In this document: positions 19,079 to 30,416 of the stretch, one piece after another
How positions within the stretch are numbered: position 1 is the first letter of the stretch
Layout: every line of letters begins with the position of its first letter
Assembly: GCF_019799945.1 (NCBI RefSeq)
Contig: NZ_JABGCH010000014.1
Location: 1 to 64,000, forward strand
Reading direction: 5' to 3'
Origin: Modestobacter marinus
Lineage (GTDB): Bacteria; Actinomycetota; Actinomycetes; Mycobacteriales; Geodermatophilaceae
Length of the DNA: 64,000 nucleotides
Made by a program: the position numbers and the translations under genes
The notes under the pieces: generated by a model
What the model was told of the DNA's origin: nothing
Seen by the model: the letters and a program-made list of their open reading frames with translations, nothing else
The model's database searches: none

Positions 19079-20025
19079 CGGGAGGCTCCTCCGGTGCCGG
19101 CGCGCCGGCGGTCGGCGACGAAGCGGACGACGTCGGCCAACCAGTCCCGGTCGGTGCGCAGCCGCAGGTGCGCGGCACCCGCGCGGCGCAGCCCGGCCGC
19201 GATCTCGGCGCGCTGCGCGGCGGCTCCCTCGGCGAACCGGCGGCGGAAGGCGGCGTCCCCGGTCGGCACCTCCAGCGTCTGCCCGCTCTCCGGGTCGACC
19301 ACGGTGAGCAGCCCGACGTCGGTCAGCTCCAGTTCCCGCGGGTCGAGCACCTCGATGGCGAGCAGCTCGTGCCGCGCGCCCAGCCCGCGCAGCGGCCGCT
19401 CCCAGTCGGCGTCACCGAGGAAGTCGGAGATCACCACGACCAGGCCGCGGCGCCGCGGCGGGCGGCGCAGCAGCTCCAGCGCGGCGGCCAGGTCACCGCG
19501 CCGTCCGCCGCTCGCGCGGGGCGTGGCGACGACGGCGCGCAGCAGCCGGTCGGCAGCCAGCCGGCCGGGGGTCGCCGGATAGCGGTCGACCCGCTCCCCC
19601 GTGGTGACGATCGCGCCCAGCCGGTTGCCGCCGCGCACGGTCAGGTGGCCGACGGCGGCCAGCCCGGCGACGGCCAGGTCGCGCTTCTCGCACCCGGCGG
19701 TGCCGAAGTCCAGGCTCGCGGACAGGTCGACCACCGCCCAGGTCTCCAGCTCCCGGTCGGCGATGGTCTCCCGCACGTGCGGCACCTGCGTGCGGGCGGT
19801 GACCGGCCAGTCCATCCGGCGGACGTCGTCGCCCGGGTGGTAGGTGCGGGCGTCGCCGGCCTCGCTGCCCGAGCCCGGAACGAGGCCCAGGTGGTCGCCC
19901 TGCAGCAGCCCGTCGAGCCGGCGGCGGACGGTGAGCTCGAGCTTGCGCAGCAGCGCCTCGGCGGCCGGGCCGCCGGTGCCGAAGTGCGGCGGCGCGCCCG
20001 ACGCCGGGGTGGGGTTGCCGGTCAC
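19075..20025 (-). CDS. DUF58-domain protein
   Basis: A 316-residue soluble protein with the DUF58 hallmarks: GLVPGSGSEAGDARTYHPGD, DDVRRMDWPVTARTQ and a VWA-like half with VVDLSASLDFG and VVVISDFLGD. DUF58 proteins occur between MoxR ATPases and VWA proteins and are presumed partners in a chaperone-like complex. GTG 20025 overlaps the moxR stop (GTGTGA), consistent with coupling. Normal length for the short actinobacterial form. Confidence 0.88.
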   Translation of the reverse strand: MTGNPTPASGAPPHFGTGGPAAEALLRKLELTVRRRLDGLLQGDHLGLVPGSGSEAGDARTYHPGDDVRRMDWPVTARTQVPHVRETIADRELETWAVVDLSASLDFGTAGCEKRDLAVAGLAAVGHLTVRGGNRLGAIVTTGERVDRYPATPGRLAADRLLRAVVATPRASGGRRGDLAAALELLRRPPRRRGLVVVISDFLGDADWERPLRGLGARHELLAIEVLDPRELELTDVGLLTVVDPESGQTLEVPTGDAAFRRRFAEGAAAQRAEIAAGLRRAGAAHLRLRTDRDWLADVVRFVADRRRAGTGGASR

Positions 20026-21212
20026 ACCCGCTGCGGACCCGGGCCGCTGTCGGCCCGTCCGCCGTCCGGCTGCCCACCCGGCCCGGGCCCGTACTGGGGA
20101 GCCAGCATCGGAGAGCCGGGCGGCTGCCATCCGCCGGGGCCGGCCGGGAACGGAGCCACCGGCCCACCGGGCGAACCCGGCCCGTAGCCGTCGGCCCGCT
20201 GCCGCGGCGTGACCTGCGGCAGCGGCACGCTCTGCACGATCCGCTTGACGACGTGGTCGGCCGGCACCCCGTCGGCCAGCGCGTCGTAGGAGAGCACCAG
20301 CCGGTGGCGCAGCACGTCGGCGGTCACGTCCAGGACGTCCTGGGGCAGCACGTAGTCGCGGCCGCGGATCAGCGCGAGCGACCGGCCGGCCGCGATGAGG
20401 CCGAGCGAGGCGCGCGGGCTGGCGCCGTAGGACACCCAGCCGGCCACGTCCGGCATGCCGTGCTCGCGGGGGGCGCGGGTGGCGACGACGAGGCGGACGA
20501 CGTAGTCGACGAGCGCGTGGTGCACGAAGACCTCCGAGGCGGTCCGCTGCAGCCGGCGCACGTCGTCGGGGCCGAGGACCGGCTCGGCCACCGGGGGCAC
20601 GGAGCCCATCCGGTAGATGATCTCCCGCTCCTCCTCCGGGGTCGGGTAGTCGACGAGCACCTTGAGCAGGAAGCGGTCGCGCTGCGCCTCGGGGAGCGGG
20701 TAGACGCCCTCGTTCTCGATGGGGTTCTGCGTGGCCAGCACCAGGAAGGGGTCGGGCAGCGGATGGGTGACCCCGCCGATCGAGACCTGTCGCTCCGCCA
20801 TGACCTCCAGCAGCGCGGACTGCACCTTCGCCGGCGCCCGGTTGACCTCGTCGGCGAGCACGAAGTTGGCGAACACCGGACCGAGCTCGGTGTCGAAGGC
20901 GTCCTGTCCCGCCTTGTAGATCCGGGTGCCGATGATGTCGGCCGGGACCAGGTCCGGGGTGAACTGCAGGCGGGCGAACTTGCCGCCGACGACCCGGGCG
21001 AGCGTCTCGACGGCGAGGGTCTTGGCCACACCCGGCACCCCCTCGAGCAGCACGTGCCCGCGGGACAGCAGGCCCACCAGCATCCGCTCGACGAGCCGGT
21101 CCTGCCCGACGATGACCCGCTTGATCTCGAAGAGCGCGCGTTCGATGCGCGCGGCGTCGACCGACGGCGGGGTGGGCTGATCCGGGGAGGGAGCGCTGCT
21201 GGCGGCGGTCAC
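20022..21212 (-). CDS. MoxR-family AAA+ ATPase
   Basis: A 396-residue AAA+ protein. Walker A is GVPGVAKTLAVE, Walker B is VLADEVNRAPAKVQSALLE, sensor regions include LATQNPIENEGVYPLPEAQRDRF and the lid follows. A Pro/Gly-rich tail of about 50 residues is non-conserved. MoxR proteins remodel or activate target complexes together with VWA proteins. It is first in the moxR-DUF58-VWA operon. GTG 21212 has AGGAG about nine bases upstream. Confidence 0.92.
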   Translation of the reverse strand: MTAASSAPSPDQPTPPSVDAARIERALFEIKRVIVGQDRLVERMLVGLLSRGHVLLEGVPGVAKTLAVETLARVVGGKFARLQFTPDLVPADIIGTRIYKAGQDAFDTELGPVFANFVLADEVNRAPAKVQSALLEVMAERQVSIGGVTHPLPDPFLVLATQNPIENEGVYPLPEAQRDRFLLKVLVDYPTPEEEREIIYRMGSVPPVAEPVLGPDDVRRLQRTASEVFVHHALVDYVVRLVVATRAPREHGMPDVAGWVSYGASPRASLGLIAAGRSLALIRGRDYVLPQDVLDVTADVLRHRLVLSYDALADGVPADHVVKRIVQSVPLPQVTPRQRADGYGPGSPGGPVAPFPAGPGGWQPPGSPMLAPQYGPGPGGQPDGGRADSGPGPQRV

Positions 21213-21365
21213 GCCGCCAGTCTCCTACAACCGGCTGTGCGGGCACTCGGTGCAGACAGCGGGTCCACCGTTGCACTCTGCTGCGACACGCCACCGTCGA
21301 GGTGGAGCGCATCGGGCGCGTCGTGAGCGCACTTCCGTAACGACTTGACTGCTAGCCTCATCAGC

Positions 21366-21399
21366 GCGTCGGGCAGCTCCCCCCGTGGCTGCCCGACGC
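21366..21399 (-). terminator. 12-bp hairpin downstream of the NlpC/P60 gene
   Basis: GCGTCGGGCAGC (21366-21377) and GCTGCCCGACGC (21388-21399) pair perfectly over a 10-base loop. On the minus strand it lies behind the NlpC/P60 gene and its repeat element, so it may finish that transcript before the moxR promoter. Confidence 0.5.
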
Positions 21400-21420
21400 C
21401 CTCACGTCTGGGCTCCTCCC

Positions 21421-21474
21421 GGCCCCTCTCGCGTCCCGCCGCGAGCCTGCGAGAAGTGGGGACGAGGGTCCTTC
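21421..21474 (-). repeat. GAAGGACC stem-loop element, copy A
   Basis: Read on the minus strand, GAAGGACC begins one base after the NlpC/P60 stop. A GC-rich imperfect hairpin with the shared core around GCAGGCTCGCGG follows, ending in GGCC. It is the same family as copies B to G. Confidence 0.75.
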
Positions 21475-21475
21475 G

Positions 21476-22933
21476 TCAGCCGGTCGGCCGGACGGCGCCG
21501 AAGTAGTCCGCGCCGTACCACATGCTGCTGATCTTGACGACGTCGCCGCTCTGCGGGGCCTGGACCACCTGGCCGCCGCCGATGTAGAGCGCCACGTGGT
21601 AGATCGACGTGTACGAGCTCCCGGTGGCCCAGAAGACCAGGTCCCCGGCCTGCAGGTCGGACTTCGCGACGGTGCTGCCGCTGAAGCGGTTCCACTGCTC
21701 CCGGCTGGTGCCACCGATGGCGATCCCGGCCTTGGCGTACGCGTACTGGGTGAGACCCGAGCAGTCGAAGCCCCAGATGCTGGTGTCCGGCGAGATGCCG
21801 TAGCTGGGGCCGCTGCTGCCACCGCCGCCCCACGAGTACGGGAGGCCGAGCTGGCTCCTGGCGGCGGCGATCGCGGTCTGGACGGCGGACCCGGACGGCG
21901 CGCTCGCCGTCGTCCCCCCGCCGGACGACGCGCTCCCGGACGACGCGCTCCCGGACGACGACCCACCGGAGGCCGACCCACCGGAGGCCGACCCACCCGA
22001 GGCCGACCCACCCGAGGCCGACCCCGAGGAGCCCGCCGACGGCCGGGACGACGACGACCCGGACGAGCCCCCGGACGACGACGAGCCGGCGGACGACGCG
22101 GAGGCGGTGGCCCGCTGCGCGGCCGCGGCGGCTGCCGCCGCGGCGGCCTGCTGCTGCGCGTGGGCCTCGGCAGCCGCACGGGCGCCCTCCAGGCCGTACA
22201 GCGTCTGCTGCGCCTGCTCGAGCTCGGCCTGCACGGACACCTGCTGCGCGGCGAGGGCGTCGGCCTGGCCGCGGGAGGCGATCTCCTGGGCCTGCGCGGC
22301 GGCCAGCAGCGCTTCGGCCTCGGTCTTGAGCGCGTCGGCCTGGGCGACCGCCGCCTTGGCGACCTCGTCGGCCGCGGTGGCCTGCTCCTGCAGCACGGTC
22401 AGCTGGGCGAGCACGTCGGTCCGGTGCTCGCCGGCCGCGTTCAGCAACGCGGCCCGCTCGATGAGCTGCGCCGGGCCGTCCGCGCTGAGCAGCGCGACGG
22501 TGCCCGACGCGGTGCTGCCCTGGATGTAGCTCTCCCGGGCGAAGGTCGCGACGTCCGCGCGCCCCTGGTCGAGGTCGGCGGCGGCCTGGAGCGCGGCGGC
22601 GGCGGCCGCGTCCGCTGTCGCCCGGGCCGCGTCGTAGGCCTCCTGCTTCTCCTCGTAGTCCTGCAGCGCGATGTGGGAGGCCGCGGAGGCGGCGTCGGCG
22701 GCGGCCTGGGCCTCGGCGAGCTGGGCGGTGATCTCACCGATCCGCGTCGCCGCGTCGGCCTTGGCCTGCTCCGCCGCGCTGATCTGCGCGTCGCTGGGGT
22801 TGACCGGCGCGGCCGTCGCCGTGCCCTGGAACCCGACGAGGCCGACGACGGCGACCGCTCCCGCCCCGATCACGCGGCGGGCCCAGCGGCCCCTCGTCCG
22901 GCGTCCGATCCGTGTCCCGACCTGCTCGCGCAC
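21476..22933 (-). CDS. Secreted NlpC/P60 (C40) peptidoglycan hydrolase with coiled-coil domain
   Basis: A 485-residue protein. A basic N-terminus with a hydrophobic stretch (GAVAVVGLVGFQGTATAAP) forms a signal peptide. A ~220-residue Ala/Glu/Gln-rich coiled coil follows, as in RipA-type regulators. A Ser/Gly linker with repeated GGSAS units joins it to the NlpC/P60 domain, whose catalytic motifs are WGFDCSGLTQYAY (Cys), DLVFWATGSSYTSIYHVALYIG (His) and a downstream polar residue. It should cleave peptide stems of the wall during division or growth. GTG 22933 has GGAGGAG seven bases upstream. A structured leader precedes it. Confidence 0.93.
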   Translation of the reverse strand: MREQVGTRIGRRTRGRWARRVIGAGAVAVVGLVGFQGTATAAPVNPSDAQISAAEQAKADAATRIGEITAQLAEAQAAADAASAASHIALQDYEEKQEAYDAARATADAAAAAALQAAADLDQGRADVATFARESYIQGSTASGTVALLSADGPAQLIERAALLNAAGEHRTDVLAQLTVLQEQATAADEVAKAAVAQADALKTEAEALLAAAQAQEIASRGQADALAAQQVSVQAELEQAQQTLYGLEGARAAAEAHAQQQAAAAAAAAAAQRATASASSAGSSSSGGSSGSSSSRPSAGSSGSASGGSASGGSASGGSASGGSSSGSASSGSASSGGGTTASAPSGSAVQTAIAAARSQLGLPYSWGGGGSSGPSYGISPDTSIWGFDCSGLTQYAYAKAGIAIGGTSREQWNRFSGSTVAKSDLQAGDLVFWATGSSYTSIYHVALYIGGGQVVQAPQSGDVVKISSMWYGADYFGAVRPTG

Positions 22934-22982
22934 TGAGCTGCTCCTCCGCTGCCCGGTCCACCGCAGGGGCGAACCCGGTCTC

Positions 22983-23089
22983 GACCAGTCCAGGCACACC
23001 CGTCGGGGTGTGCTCTCGACCTGGTCATCGACCGGTCCGGCGTACGGACCGAGCCGCGCGGGTGGATCTCCCCCGAAGGGAGGACACCC
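22983..23089 (-). promoter_or_regulatory. Structured 5' leader of the NlpC/P60 gene (three stem-loops)
   Basis: Minus-strand RNA order: a hairpin at 23060-23089 (GGGTG/CACCC and CTCCC/GGGAG around TTCG); one at 23033-23051 (CGGTCCG/CGGACCG); then GCACACCC/GGGTGTGC at 22994-23013 inside an outer GACCAG/CTGGTC pair (22983-23026). NlpC/P60 and Rpf genes in actinobacteria often carry c-di-AMP riboswitches, but the conserved ydaO motifs are not visible here. A different regulatory RNA or a processing element is possible. Confidence 0.4.
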
Positions 23090-23114
23090 GCGCTCAGCGC
23101 GCGTTCAGGGCTCG

Positions 23115-23260
23115 TGACGTGCTGGAATGGCCACCTCAGGCCCCGTCCCGAGGCTCGCCCCGAGCTTGCGAGGGGTGAGGAGGACGGGGTCCTTCCACCG
23201 CCCCGAGCTCGCGAAGGGTGGGGAGGACGGGGTCCTTCTGAGAGGCGACGGGGTCCTTCT
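23115..23260 (-). repeat. GAAGGACC stem-loop element, copy B (one full copy plus two partial copies)
   Basis: The minus strand reads three successive AAGGACCCCGTC beginnings. B3 (23245-23260) starts in the stop codon of the acyl-CoA ligase itself (TAGAAGGACC). B2 (23199-23238) has core but no distal arm. B1 (23115-23195) is complete, with outer arms CCCCGTCC (23141-23148) and GGACGGGG (23182-23189) perfectly paired and the distal motif CCAGCACGTCAC. Local re-duplication seems likely. Confidence 0.75.
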
Positions 23261-24791
23261 ACTGGCGGTCGGATGCCGACCAGAACTCCTGGCGGAGCTT
23301 GAACTTCTGGATCTTGCCGGTGGCGGTCCGCGGGATCGCCTCCCGGAACTCCACCCGCTTGGGCGCCTTGTAGTGGGCCAGCCGGGCGCGGCAGTGCGCG
23401 ATGATCTCCGCGTCGGTGGCCGTCGCCCCTTCGGCGAGCACCACGAGGGCGGTGACCATCTCGCCCCACTTGTCGTCGGGCACCCCGATCACCGCGACCT
23501 CGGCCACCGCGGGGTGGCTGAAGACGGCGTCCTCCACCTCGATCGAGGACACGTTCTCCCCGCCGGTGATGATCACGTCCTTCTTGCGGTCGGAGATCGT
23601 GAGGTAGCCGCCGTCGTCGAGCGAGCCGCCGTCCCCGGTGTGGAACCAGCCGCCCTCGAGTGCGTCCGCGGACGCCTCCGGGTTCTCCCAGTAGCCCTCG
23701 AGCACCGTGTTGCCCTGGGCCAGCACCTCCCCTGACGCGTTGGTGGAGAGCCGGGTGCCCAGCGCCGGGACCCCGGCGCGGGCCAGCGCCTTCGCCCGGT
23801 CCTGCGGGTCGAGGTCGTCGTACTCGGCCCGCGGGCGGTTGATGGTCAGCAGCGGCGCGGTCTCCGTGAGGCCGTAGATCTGGTTGAACTCCCAGCCGAG
23901 CTCCTCCTCGACCCGGGCGATGGTGCGCGACGGCGGCGGGGCCCCGGCGACGATGATCCGGACGCGGTCCCGGCCGGGGACCTCGCCGTTCCACTCCGCG
24001 GCGGCGTCGAGGACGGCGTTCCACACCGCCGGCGCCCCGGCCATCAGCGTGACTCCGTGCCGCTCGACCCGGCGCAGGATCTCCACCCCGTCCACCTTGC
24101 GCAGGACGACCTGCGTCGCCCCCACGCCGGCCGCCGTGTAGGGCAGCCCCCAGCCGTTGCAGTGGAACATCGGCAGCGTGTGCAGGTAGACGTCGCGGTC
24201 GCCGACCTGCATGTGCACGCCGAAGGTCACCGCGTTGACCCACAGGTTGCGGTGGGTCATCTGCACGCCCTTGGGCCGCGCGGTGGTCCCGCTCGTGTAG
24301 TTGACCGTGGCGGTGGCCTCCTCGTCGGGCTCGGCCCACGGGGCGGGCTCGGCGTCGAACCGCAGCAGCCCGGACTCGTACTCCTCCCCCACCACGAAGC
24401 GGTGCTTCGCGCCGACCCCGCTCAGCAGCGGCTGCAGCTCCGGGTCGACCACCAGCACCTGCGCGCCGCTGTGCTCGACGATGTACCGCACCTCCTCCGG
24501 CTGCAGCCGGAAGTTGATCGGCACGAGCACCCGCCCGGACGACGGGACGCCGAACAGCAACTCCAGCAGCCGGGCCGAGTTGTGGCTGACCACGGCCACC
24601 CGCTCGCCCTCCCCCACGCCGAGACCGTCGAGGCCGGCCTGCACGGCACGGGCGCGGCGGGCGACCTCGCGGTAGGTCAGCTCGCCGAGGGACGGGGCCG
24701 GCTGGGCTGGCTCGTCGACGACGCCGACGCGGTCGCCGTAGACCAGCTCCGCGCGGTCGAGGAAGTCACGGGTGGTGAGGGGCACGCGCAT
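23259..24791 (-). CDS. Acyl-CoA synthetase, AMP-binding (long-chain-fatty-acid-CoA ligase type)
   Basis: A 510-residue ANL-superfamily adenylating enzyme. The P-loop is YTSGTTARPKGVQMTH, A5 is IYGLTETAPLL, A7 is GWFHTGDGGSLDDGG, A8 is ISDRKKDVIITGGENV, and A10 is PRTATGKIQKFKLR with the catalytic lysine. It activates a carboxylic acid with ATP and CoA. The close 'HCNGWGLPY' segment is typical of medium-chain or plant-type acyl-activating enzymes. ATG 24791 has GGGAG five bases upstream. The stop codon is the first base of a repeat element. Confidence 0.92.
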   Translation of the reverse strand: MRVPLTTRDFLDRAELVYGDRVGVVDEPAQPAPSLGELTYREVARRARAVQAGLDGLGVGEGERVAVVSHNSARLLELLFGVPSSGRVLVPINFRLQPEEVRYIVEHSGAQVLVVDPELQPLLSGVGAKHRFVVGEEYESGLLRFDAEPAPWAEPDEEATATVNYTSGTTARPKGVQMTHRNLWVNAVTFGVHMQVGDRDVYLHTLPMFHCNGWGLPYTAAGVGATQVVLRKVDGVEILRRVERHGVTLMAGAPAVWNAVLDAAAEWNGEVPGRDRVRIIVAGAPPPSRTIARVEEELGWEFNQIYGLTETAPLLTINRPRAEYDDLDPQDRAKALARAGVPALGTRLSTNASGEVLAQGNTVLEGYWENPEASADALEGGWFHTGDGGSLDDGGYLTISDRKKDVIITGGENVSSIEVEDAVFSHPAVAEVAVIGVPDDKWGEMVTALVVLAEGATATDAEIIAHCRARLAHYKAPKRVEFREAIPRTATGKIQKFKLRQEFWSASDRQ

Positions 24792-24851
24792 GCCGGCTCC
24801 CGGTGCCGAGGCCGGCTGCGTCGCCGGCCGCTGGACGTGGTGCGTGTCACG

Positions 24852-25622
24852 CTAACCGGCCAGGGGGCTGCCGGACGCCCCGTCGTCGCGGGCGAGCAGT
24901 CGCGGCAGCGCGGCGCTGATCGGCTCACGGACGACGAGGTCGGCCAGCGGGTCGTAGGGAGTGGGCTCGGCGTTGACGACGACGACGCGGGCGCCGTTCC
25001 CGGCGGCCACCTCGACCAGGCCGGCGGCGGGGTGCACCTGGAGCGAGGTGCCGACGGCGAGGAACACGTCGCAGTCGGCCGCCGCCTCCGCCGCGGCCCC
25101 GATCACCGCGGGGTCCAGGGCCTGCCCGAAGTAGACCGTGGCCGTCTTCAGCACACCGCCGCACACCGGGCACGCCGGATCCGGGTCGCCGTCGTCCAGC
25201 CGGCACAGCACCTGGACGGTGGGCATCCGGTGGCCGCAGCCGGTGCACTCCACCTCGTGCACGGTGCCGTGCAGCTCCCGGACCACGGCGGGCGAGGACC
25301 CGGCAGCCTGGTGCAGCCCGTCGATGTTCTGGGTGAGCAGCGCCCGCAGCCGGCCCTGGCGCTCCAGCTCCGCCAGCGCCGCGTGCCCCGCGTTGGGCCG
25401 GACGCCGGCCGTCGCCAGGTCCCTGCGCATCAGCCACGAGCGGCGGCGGATCTCCGGGTCGCGCATGTAGTAGCCCAGGGTCACCAGCTTCTCGGCGTCC
25501 GGGTCGCGGGTCCACACGCCCCGCGGGCCCCGGTAGTCGGGGATGCCGCTGTCGGTGGAGATCCCCGCCCCCGTGAGGACGCAGATGCGCCGGGCATCGG
25601 GCAGCGGGTCGGGCACCGTCAC
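24852..25622 (-). CDS. NAD-dependent protein deacetylase, Sir2 family
   Basis: A 256-residue sirtuin. NAD site: TGAGISTDSGIPDYRG; catalytic core: QNIDGLHQAAG with the active His in ELHGTVHEVEC. The zinc site is CTGC (near residue 127) and CPVC (about 152), and VGTSLQVHPAAGL closes the fold. It removes acyl groups from lysines using NAD+, often on acyl-CoA synthetases, and one is encoded directly downstream on the same strand. GTG 25622 sits eight bases after a TACCGT box. Confidence 0.93.
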   Translation of the reverse strand: MTVPDPLPDARRICVLTGAGISTDSGIPDYRGPRGVWTRDPDAEKLVTLGYYMRDPEIRRRSWLMRRDLATAGVRPNAGHAALAELERQGRLRALLTQNIDGLHQAAGSSPAVVRELHGTVHEVECTGCGHRMPTVQVLCRLDDGDPDPACPVCGGVLKTATVYFGQALDPAVIGAAAEAAADCDVFLAVGTSLQVHPAAGLVEVAAGNGARVVVVNAEPTPYDPLADLVVREPISAALPRLLARDDGASGSPLAG

Positions 25623-25630
25623 GCCGTCCC

Positions 25631-25636
25631 ACGGTA
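25631..25636 (-). promoter_or_regulatory. -10 box (TACCGT on the minus strand) of the sirtuin gene
   Basis: TACCGT stands eight bases upstream of GTG 25622 with no ribosome site between; near-leaderless geometry. Confidence 0.35.
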
Positions 25637-25787
25637 GGCGGCGCGCACGCAGCGGTGACGCGGCTCACGCTGGGTGAGGAAAGGGTGGCCTTGGTCCGCG
25701 AACCCGGCACGGGGCTGGGAAGATGTCGGGTGGAACATCGAGGCGCAGCAGTAGCGCGCGCAGGACCATTGAGGGTGAGGCGCAGCA

Positions 25788-28624
<2,837 letters not shown>

Positions 28625-28625
<1 letters not shown>

Positions 28626-29386
28626 TGGACCTGGGACTGGGCGGTCGCGGCTACCTGCTCACCGGCGCGAGCCGGGGGCTGGGGTTCGCGACCGCCCGGG
28701 CCCTGGTCGACGACGGCGCCCGGGTGCTGATCAGCTCCCGCGGCGCCGACTCCGTGGACGCCGCCGTCGCCTCACTCGGTGGGGCGCCGGCGGCGTCCGG
28801 CGTCCCGGCCGACCTCGCGGACGCCGGCACGGCCGAGACCCTGGTGGGCGCAGCGCTGGACCGGCTCGGCCGGGTGGACGGCGCCCTGATCTCCGTCGGC
28901 GGCCCCGCACCGGGCTCGGTGCTCGAGGTCGGCGAGGACGCCTGGCGGGCGGGCTTCGAGTCGGTGCTGGTCGGGCCGCTGCGGCTGGTCCGGGCGCTGG
29001 TTCCGCACCTGGCCGAGGGCGCGGCGATCGGGTTCGTGCTCTCGACGTCGGTGCGCCAGCCGATCGGCCACCTGGCCATCTCCAACGGGCTGCGGCCCGG
29101 GCTGGCGATGACCGCCAAGGCCCTGGCCGACGAGCTGGGCCCGCGGGGCGTCCGTGTCCTCGGTTTCCTGCCGGGGACGATCGCGACCGACCGGATCACC
29201 GAGATCGAGGCGGCCTCGGGCGACGCGACGGCCATGCGCGCCCGCACCGAGGCCTCGATCCCGCTGCGCCGGGTGGGGGAACCTGCCGAGTTCGGTGCCG
29301 TCGCGGCGTTCGCCCTCTCCCCCGCGGCCTCGTACCTGACCGGCGTGATGATCCCGGTCGACGGCGGCGCCATCCGCGCGCTGTGA
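28625..29386 (+). CDS. SDR-family oxidoreductase lacking the usual catalytic tyrosine
   Basis: A 253-residue short-chain dehydrogenase with the cofactor motif GASRGLGFATA and the C-terminal FALSPAASYLTGVMIPVDGG. At the catalytic site, where Y-x3-K is expected, the sequence reads HLAISNGLRPGLAMTAKALADELG. Tyr is replaced, as in an atypical subgroup of 3-oxoacyl-ACP-reductase-like proteins with an 'SNxLR' motif. Activity and substrate are therefore uncertain. ATG overlaps the acnA stop, so it is coupled to aconitase. Its stop is followed directly by a repeat element. Confidence 0.85.
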
Positions 29387-29387
29387 T

Positions 29388-29446
29388 GAAGGACCCCCTC
29401 GCCCCCCACCACTCGCAGGCTCGCGGTGGGCCCCTGCGAGGGGGCC
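29388..29446 (+). repeat. GAAGGACC stem-loop element, copy C
   Basis: GAAGGACC starts one base after the SDR stop. Outer arms CCCCCTCGC (29394-29402) and GCGAGGGGG (29436-29444) pair perfectly; inner arms CCCACC (29405-29410) and GGTGGG (29425-29430) also pair. It ends in GGCC three bases short of the GTG of the next gene. This is the only plus-strand copy, and it follows a plus-strand gene. Confidence 0.8.
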
Positions 29447-29448
29447 AC

Positions 29449-30141
29449 GTGCTCGTGGCGTGCGCGCACGGCACGCGCAACCCGACGGGACGGCGGCTGA
29501 TCGCCGAGCTGGCGCTGGCGGCCCGCGCGCTCCGCCCCGGACTGCGGACGACCGCCGCGTTCGTCGACGTCCAGCCGCCCACCGTGGTCGACGTGGTGCG
29601 GGGTCTCGCCGACACGGCCACCCCGGCGGTCGTCGTCCCGCTGCTGCTGTCCGGCGGGTACCACGTCCACGTCGACATCGCGGGTGCGGTCGCCGCCCAC
29701 CCCCAAGCCGTCGCCGCGCGGCCGCTGGGCCCGGACCCCCGGCTGGCCGCGGTGCTCACCGACCGGCTGGCCGGGGCCGGTGCCGACCCCCGCGACCCGC
29801 TCACCGCGATCGTGCTCGCCGCCGCCGGCTCCAGCGACCCCCGGTCGGTCCAGGACGTCGAGGACACCGCCGACCTGCTGCAGCGGAGCTGGGCGGGACC
29901 GGTGACGACCGGGTACGGCTCCGCCGCGCAGCCTCCGGTCGCGGGCGCGGTGACCGCGGCGCGCCGGGCGGGCGCCGAGCAGGTGGTGGTCGCGGCCTAC
30001 CTGCTCGCGCCGGGGCACTTCCACGACAAGCTGCAGGACGCCGGCGCGGATTCCGTCACGGCGCCATTGCTGCCGGACGAGCGGATCGCCGCCGTCCTCC
30101 TCGACCGCTACGACGCCGCGCTGACGACCGTTCCGGCTTGA
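29449..30141 (+). CDS. CbiX/SirB-family sirohydrochlorin chelatase-like protein
   Basis: A 230-residue protein with two related halves: VLVACAHGTRNPTGRRLI (conserved His) near the start and IVLAAAGSSDPRSVQDVE in the middle, plus VVVPLLLSGGYHVHVDI. This two-domain chelatase fold inserts Co or Fe into sirohydrochlorin for cobalamin or siroheme. GTG 29449 starts right at homology. An alternative ATG at 29386, overlapping the SDR stop, would add 21 residues encoded entirely by repeat copy C. No other tetrapyrrole gene is nearby, so substrate is uncertain. Confidence 0.8.
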   Translation: MLVACAHGTRNPTGRRLIAELALAARALRPGLRTTAAFVDVQPPTVVDVVRGLADTATPAVVVPLLLSGGYHVHVDIAGAVAAHPQAVAARPLGPDPRLAAVLTDRLAGAGADPRDPLTAIVLAAAGSSDPRSVQDVEDTADLLQRSWAGPVTTGYGSAAQPPVAGAVTAARRAGAEQVVVAAYLLAPGHFHDKLQDAGADSVTAPLLPDERIAAVLLDRYDAALTTVPA

Positions 30142-30143
30142 GC

Positions 30144-30416
30144 TCAGGCGGTCCAGCCGAGGGCCTGCTCGCCCGCGGTGAGCGCGGCCCACCAGGTGCC
30201 GAAAGCGATCAGCGGCACCACGGGAGTCCACCACGACCCGCGCCGGGCCAGCCGGACCAGGACGACCGCGAGCACCAGCCACCAGAGCCCCAGCAGGACG
30301 ATCGCCCACAGCGGCGCGACCAGCCCCGAGGCGGCGTAGAACACCACCCCGATGACGGCGTGCGCGACGCCGGCCAGCCCGGCCACCACCCAGGTCCCGG
30401 CGTTCGGCCGCGTCAT
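30144..30416 (-). CDS. Small three-helix membrane protein
   Basis: A 90-residue protein with three hydrophobic segments (about residues 8-28, 32-55 and 62-80). It has conserved-looking tryptophans (LLGLWWLVLAVVLVRLARRG, FGTWWAALTAGEQALGW). The family is not recognised. ATG 30416 overlaps the stop of the sulfurtransferase gene, so it is the last member of that minus-strand operon. It converges on the chelatase with stops three bases apart. Confidence 0.7.
   Translation of the reverse strand: MTRPNAGTWVVAGLAGVAHAVIGVVFYAASGLVAPLWAIVLLGLWWLVLAVVLVRLARRGSWWTPVVPLIAFGTWWAALTAGEQALGWTA

Noticed and set aside
21900-22100. Tandem DNA repeat or CRISPR-like pattern
   Set aside because: The periodicity encodes the GGSAS linker of the secreted hydrolase; it lacks regular spacers and is ordinary low-complexity coding sequence.
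22983-23110. c-di-AMP (ydaO) riboswitch upstream of the NlpC/P60 gene
   Set aside because: The hairpins are real, but the conserved GGGGGACCCA- and GGGGTGAATCC-like blocks of that class are not visible.
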